NCBI GenBank assembly: GCA_021234155.1
Contig: JAJEKV010000003.1
Coordinates: forward strand, 17,840,386-17,904,385
Source of the DNA: Isoetes taiwanensis
Lineage: Eukaryota; Streptophyta; Lycopodiopsida; Isoetales; Isoetaceae
DNA length: 64,000 bases
Reading direction: 5' to 3'
The notes under the pieces are model-generated. The model had not been told where the DNA came from. It was given only the letters and a program-made list of their open reading frames with translations, and did no database searches. Position numbers and translations under genes: made by a program. Every line of letters begins with the position of its first letter. Position 1 is the first letter of the stretch. This document shows, one piece after another, positions 58,866-64,000 of the stretch.

Positions 58866-60245
58866 TCTTTTTTTAAGGACAAAAAACAGTTTATTAATCA
58901 ATAGTAAAAATTGTACAATGTAAATATCTTATCTGTGTATGCTGGCTCTGGGACATGAGCCTGAAGCACTGTGTACTTACTCCAATAGATCAAAATAGTT
59001 ATGAGTATTAATTTGAAGATATTGAACCCAAATACGGTCTTTAACGTCTGACTCCAGCGAGGAACATCTATAAGCCATGAGTATCTTAGTCTGGGCTACA
59101 ACAATGACTCCATGAGTAGATGAGTAAATGCCTTGAAAAATGTGATGTCTTCAACGCTCCTAGATTGACTATTGAGCCAAAAAGAACCCAGGTATTATGC
59201 CTTTTACTTAGTTGGGGGCCATGCAGCAGGGTGGGATGCCAAGAGGACACATTGGCATTCTAGTTGCATTGTTAAAAAAGCCAGGACCATGCTGATTGGA
59301 CTTTTGGACAAGTAAAGAGACAATTCTCAATAGTCTCAACGTCTAAAAGGCAAACCGGGCATACTGCAGACGTGCTAAGATCATAGCGATGCATCAAGGC
59401 ATTAACACGCAAGTACCTATGAATAATCTGCCATCAAAACAAAGACACTTTGAGATGGAACAACTTATCCCAAAGCCAAGGCCATGTACGAATTCGATTA
59501 GGTTCTGGAATTTGCAAGTGCCACCCATTTGGCAGTGGAAGGGACTGCGGAACTAAGAGGATACGATATGTGGAGTTGATAAGGTCCTTGCCTTTGCGAA
59601 TATCCTTGTGAAAGCCCCAAGCCAGCCTTTTTATGATACCAACCTCCACTATAAGTGGCAAATTTTCTGCTACCTTCTTCCAGACGGGCACATCCCGATG
59701 GAAAATTTAAAATTTTAATTGAAACTCATACCAAAACAGTAGGGACCACCTCCATACCATTCTTGAACAGTAACAACACTTGCACGAATCCATTGTCTCT
59801 GTGTAAGGGAATAGACAAATGCAGCAAGTGGAGGTGCTGAGAGTTTTGGTGGCAGTGGTACCCACCACTACGGAATCTGCAGTAGGGCATGGGTGGAAGG
59901 GCGTAGCCATAAAAGATATCTGACTACATCCCATGCGGCCAACAATCCATATAAAAGTGGAGAAGCATTTGAAAAAGGTTGCAAATGATGAAACAATACC
60001 CAAGGCAACACTAATTTAACGGCCTTTTTGTCTAGATGAATACATTGACGAAGAGATTGTATGAGAAAGCGTAAACCAGGAGAGTCATCTTCATCATTCA
60101 AGATCCTCCACATGAATTTTGAAATGAGGACTTCTCTCTGCAGCGAGAAGACCATCATGACAAGACCACCTGCCCATTTTGGAAGAATGCATTTGGACCA
60201 CGCCACCTTAACCACAACCCCCACCTTACCCGACCTATCACGAAG
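58866..60245 (-). mobile_element. 3' part of an L1-type LINE, minus strand
   Basis: Read on the minus strand: a region resembling the segment after the RT, with KCILPKWAGGLVMM and SKFMWRIL (about 60100-60200), then PVWKKVAENLP, WPWLWDKLF, FWWQIIHRYLRVNALMHRYD and CPVCLLDVETIENCLF of the zinc-binding reverse-transcriptase-associated domain (about 59330-59700). A T-run on the plus strand (58870-58876) would be the poly(A) tail. It is related to the LINE at 31049-32142 (shared W-x-W-x-WDKL and WWQI-HR-RVN spacing). Stops and frameshifts mean it is dead, and no clear target duplication was found. Confidence 0.82.
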
Positions 60246-62100
60246 TTCGCCACTCTTGCAATGAGTTTGTATACTTTGACCTATGGGGTTAGGAATGACG
60301 AAGCCAAATTTGTTGACGTTTCATGTATCTATACGATATATCTATACATACTATGACAAGTCACCAGGGTAAGCAGACCCTTATGGATCAATAGGGGATA
60401 ACCTGGAATAACCTAAAGGGGTTTTTATTAGCTGTGCTAAAATATTAGTGAGTAAATAACCTAATTAGACTAATTATGTTATTAATTAGTAAAATTCAAT
60501 CAATTAAGTAGTGCCACTTGGCCCAAATTGATTGGCCAGGGGGAACTTGCTAAGTCTGGAGGGCAAATTGGGGCCCTACCCCTAATTCTGCCCCAAATTG
60601 ATTTGGGGAGAGTTGGAGGAAGGAGGAGCTACCAGCTACTGCAACCAGACTTGAAGAATGGAAGCCTTTCATGACAATGGCTCTAACCAAGAGACTGATT
60701 AGTCCCTAGATAGTTTGTGCTTCAGCTAACCCTTCTCTGATTAGATGGAATGATTAATTTCTCTTTTATGTGTTACTAAGATGATGATGTATACTTTGAT
60801 TATGATTGTGTTCTCTCTTTCTGTTTCGCCTGTGTGTCTGGAAGGGAGGGTAGAGTCCTGAAAGCTTCCTAGAAGTAGAGATGTCTCTAGCTAGAACCCT
60901 TAAGACCCAGTAAATGCGGCATGTGCACAAGAGCCCACCTGCTGTGGATGCTATATCGTGATTCAGCACCAGATAATGGGTACAATGGTGAAATGGGAGT
61001 GGGGTCTTGCCTAGCGTGGCTACAGGACTCCTACAGTGTGCTAGGCTTATAGTCGGTCCTCGCGTTGGGCCGGGTATGTGTCTGACATCCCCTGAGTCAC
61101 AGGAAACATGCCTATATGGACATTCTGGACTCGATAGATGCGCCGAGGCGGCCCATGGATTTTTGGGGGGTTCAAGTTGGGTACGGATGTGGGGGTCGCT
61201 AAGGAGGCACACATTCTCTAACACACTCAGGGATTCATTGTGCCTGGGAAGGGGACGCCTCCCTAACCTGCCTCATTGGATCGAGGAGATGTAACCTGGA
61301 GTAGTCTCACAAGATGATTCTATGAGATTGCGTCTCCAGAAGGCTACAATCACGCCATAGCATGTTCCAACCTATCTGCAAAGTGTGCACAGGAGGGGCA
61401 GACGGAATGGACTAACCCAGCCATTGTTTTATGCGAGACCGTCAATCGACACCATGGAGTTTGAGTCCAGGGTAGAGCCCTTGTTTATGATATACTACTT
61501 ATGTTATCTTGTACTGGTATTACCATGTAGATGATGATGAGGATGGATGGACCACCCTTCGTGGTATATTATTTTGAGCATGATTGTTATGTGCTAACAT
61601 GTATGTACGCTTCTGCTTTATAGGATTCCCATAGAGGACATGGGGGAAATGACACCTCCGTATTCCTCACCTAGATACTTGGCCATCCCAAGTGGTCCAA
61701 GTTAGACGGAGGGCCTTCCCATGGTGATGTAGTTGCCACGGGAGGGAATTCCCCATATTTGTACGATGGGGGCATCGTATAGATTCTGGGAGCGCCTATA
61801 AGTCGGGAAGCACCTATAAGGAGAAACTTAGGACAGTTGGGGGCATCGGAAAAGCCACGAGCTCTGCCCGTCGGCAGGACCGCGTGGACGCCACCCGACC
61901 TCTCCTGGTCTCAGGGGGCAAGATTCCGCCCAAGAAGGCGACACAACCAAAGAAGCCACACAGGTATAGGCTTGGTACCGTGGCATTGAGAGAGATCCTG
62001 ACACAAGGCCCCCAAAAAAGAACCATTACCAATTTTTCACAACAGTTTTTACATAAAACTAGTATAATAAACCGATATTACTAAGTGGGTTAATGTGTTG
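60246..62100. other. Unassigned, possibly retroelement-derived
   Basis: No coding motif recognised. The composition (GC-richer 60950-61980 stretch, short frames) resembles a decayed LTR or untranslated retroelement leader, but I found no paired LTR, primer-binding site or target duplication. Confidence 0.35.
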
Positions 62101-63263
62101 AATAACCATTACTAGTTACATAGCATAGTTCTTATTTATGGTTTATTACTCTAGTTTATTACCACATTTCATCTTCGTGGTTCCTTATGGTAGTTTGTTT
62201 GCATTTTAAGTATGTGGAAAAGTTCATGTTGTAGACCAGAAACTATTACTGGATTTGTTTTTAAATATTTGTAGAATCTAAAGTGGTTTCAACATGAAAT
62301 TATTTACATTTTTTCATAGGAATCAATGTCCTTGCCTACAAGAAAATGTATCTATTTATTACGATGGTTTGCCATTATGATAGTAAAGATTTGCATATCA
62401 AATCAATAGTGCTTTGGACAATGCAATTAATGTTAGTTTAGTGACATAATTAAGGCATATCCAACTTGAAAATCAATGCCACTATGAATAAGTATGTATC
62501 ATGAGTTTCTCCATTACATAATCAATGTTTTGGTGTCTCAAACGTTATTGGTTTCTGAAACAAATTAAGAAAGGTTCATTGAACATCCCATTGTTCTTGT
62601 ATGGTAGGAAAACGTAATATCTATATGCAAGTCTATCAAGCAAATTGATGCAAGTTTTTGTGTTAAAACATTGATGAGAGTTTACGAAAGCATTGATGAT
62701 CGGTTTACGAACCGAGGGATTTGAACCCTGGTATTTCCATGTTTCCCACAAATGAAAGTACTTGTCACAAATAATATAATCTATGACTAGCTTTCCTACT
62801 ATCCTTAAACAAAATCAGTCACACATTAGAAGAGATTGCAAAGGTTTCAAAGGATTGGAAATAACAACCCATTAACTTGCCTCCCTTACAAAGATATCAC
62901 AATTTAGTCTTGCAATATTCTTTCTCATGGTGAGTTTCCTTATAAGCCAAACCATTTAAGTTTGTGAAGCAAGAGTTACCAGAAAAGGAAGCTTATTTCT
63001 TTTCTTTTGGCCATTCTGCTCTTTTGGCCAGTACCATCCTTTAAGTGAAGGGGGGAAGCCCCTTTTCTATGACCCTAAAGACAGATCTGATGAGTCTGGC
63101 ACCTATTAGTATAAAGAAACGTTGAAGGGAAAGAACCTACCTTAAAATGAACAGAGCCTATCTTAAAATGAACAGAGCGATTGTCCAGAGTGACTAGATC
63201 AGTAAAAAGACTCAATACATAGTTTGCACTCTCCCTAATCTTATAAAATAATACAGCTCATAC
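62101..63263. other. Intergenic or intronic AT-rich DNA
   Basis: Nothing recognised. If the DEG7 gene continues on the minus strand, downstream exons could lie here, but I could not identify them. Confidence 0.4.
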
Positions 63264-64000
63264 CTCCATCATATCTAGGGTTGGTTCAATAACATGTTCT
63301 GCTGATGAGGAACTGCTTCTCAAAGTCAAAATATTCGCTTCCATATTTAAGGCTGATTGAGAAATTTCTTCTGCAATCTCTTGCTGACTAGACACAACTC
63401 CTGCACCTGCCCCAAGTTCATTTACCCGTCTCCTCTTGTTGTTTTCATTCTGGTCGGACTGAACCTCACTACCTTGACTCACTTCACTACTCGAGGCATA
63501 ACTCGTGAGGCATAACTCGTATGTGCAAAGCTCTCTGATGTTTCAATGCAACAGACAACCACACCAACTTCCTCATACAATCTGTTCTACTTCGCCACCT
63601 TTGGGGGTTCTATTTCCTGTCCATTAAAGATGATAGAGGGGCCAATACTAGATGAGACAACAGATATGGCATGCCTGGTGTTCCAAAGCCCTGTTGCATC
63701 ATCCCGCTCGTATATTTGCGGTGTAGCATACCACTCATGCCTGTCAATGGTTACCAGCACAGACCGTAACCACAGACCAGCAGCAATTAGTAAAACAATG
63801 TGTAATGCAATATATCTAAATCTCATATACCTTGCTCCTATGGCGATCATTGTATGTAATGAACTCTAGTGGTACACGTGCCCCCCTGGATAACCTTGCT
63901 AAAACAGCAATAAAATCATCGAGTTTTGCTATCTCTTTCCCAACAAACTTTTTTATTATTCCGTGCTTGGGAACACCAGCCCTGGTTAACATATACTTGC
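63264..64000 (-). CDS. DEG7: Partial DEG7-type (Do-like 7) serine protease, possibly damaged
   Basis: Three conserved blocks on the minus strand, cut by the window edge. The exon 63831-64000+ encodes a PDZ-region segment (GIIKKFVGKEIAKLDDFIAV, then LSRGARVPLEFITYNDRHRSK) with donor GTATAT. The next block, 63587 to about 63770, reads SVLVTIDRHEWYATPQIYER, DDATGLW and so on, ending EPPKVAK before TAG. The third, 63264 to about 63500, is a Ser/Glu/Gln-rich linker with NKRRRVNE and donor GTATGA. The order matches the region after a PDZ domain in plant Do-like 7 proteases, which help degrade photodamaged chloroplast proteins. No AG lies directly before SVLVTIDR, and the join between blocks two and three is unclear. 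The gene may therefore be a decayed copy, or use unusual splicing. The catalytic part lies outside the window. Confidence 0.7.

Noticed and set aside
58264-60245. Idea that the two LINE pieces are one twin-primed insertion
   Set aside because: The endonuclease piece lies beyond the poly(A) end of the minus-strand piece, which twin priming does not produce.
62700-62745. Reverse-strand GGGTTCAAATCCCTCGG, possible tRNA 3' half
   Set aside because: The rest of the cloverleaf does not fold; no anticodon stem found.

Overview
The window is nuclear DNA of a land plant. The support for this is multi-exon genes with short introns, teloboxes and CCCTAAA-type repeats, a nucleolin and a family-3 beta-xylosidase with plant domain layouts, a DEG7-type protease, and many plant transposons (CACTA, MULE, hAT, Helitron, Ty3/gypsy, LINE). 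The transposase style, the apparent HUH-Rep element and the intron sizes would suit a non-seed plant (moss, liverwort, lycophyte or fern), but the species cannot be fixed from the sequence alone.

Layout. 1-6.69 kb: GC-rich tandem array with a unit of about 1.13 kb, one unit carrying a 1.2-kb hAT insertion with a perfect 8-bp target duplication. 6.69-12.9 kb: a CACTA-like element on the minus strand with a decayed tnp2 transposase and, just upstream, a three-exon gene with a transposase-associated zinc-binding segment followed by a SET domain; repeat-rich flanks resembling subterminal repeats bracket both genes. 12.9-13.7 kb: short tandem repeats. 13.9-17.6 kb: a Mutator-like element with 9-bp target duplication and the tail of a MuDR transposase. 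18.4-22.2 kb: an intact 20-exon nucleolin gene (672 codons) with teloboxes upstream. 22.5-24.9 kb: small inverted-repeat elements and unassigned DNA. 24.9-33.9 kb: a Helitron helicase split by an 8.2-kb Ty3/gypsy-like LTR element, which itself holds a 521-bp hAT element and a 1.1-kb LINE with a 16-bp target duplication. 33.9-44.6 kb: mostly unassigned, with a decayed Ty3/gypsy pol at 38.4-41.1 kb. 44.6-46.0 kb: a broken gene with HUH and YxxK motifs of Rep endonucleases, a Replitron-like candidate. 46.4-53.2 kb: a second Mutator-like element with long inverted ends. 54.1-57.1 kb: an intact seven-exon GH3 beta-xylosidase (769 residues). 58.2-60.2 kb: LINE pieces in both orientations. 63.3 kb to the end: partial, possibly damaged DEG7 exons.

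Only nucleolin (ribosome biogenesis) and the beta-xylosidase (cell-wall or extracellular sugar release) look like complete host genes. They are unrelated in function and separated by 32 kb of transposon-derived DNA. Gene models were built by hand from reading frames, splice consensus and phase; no database search was possible.
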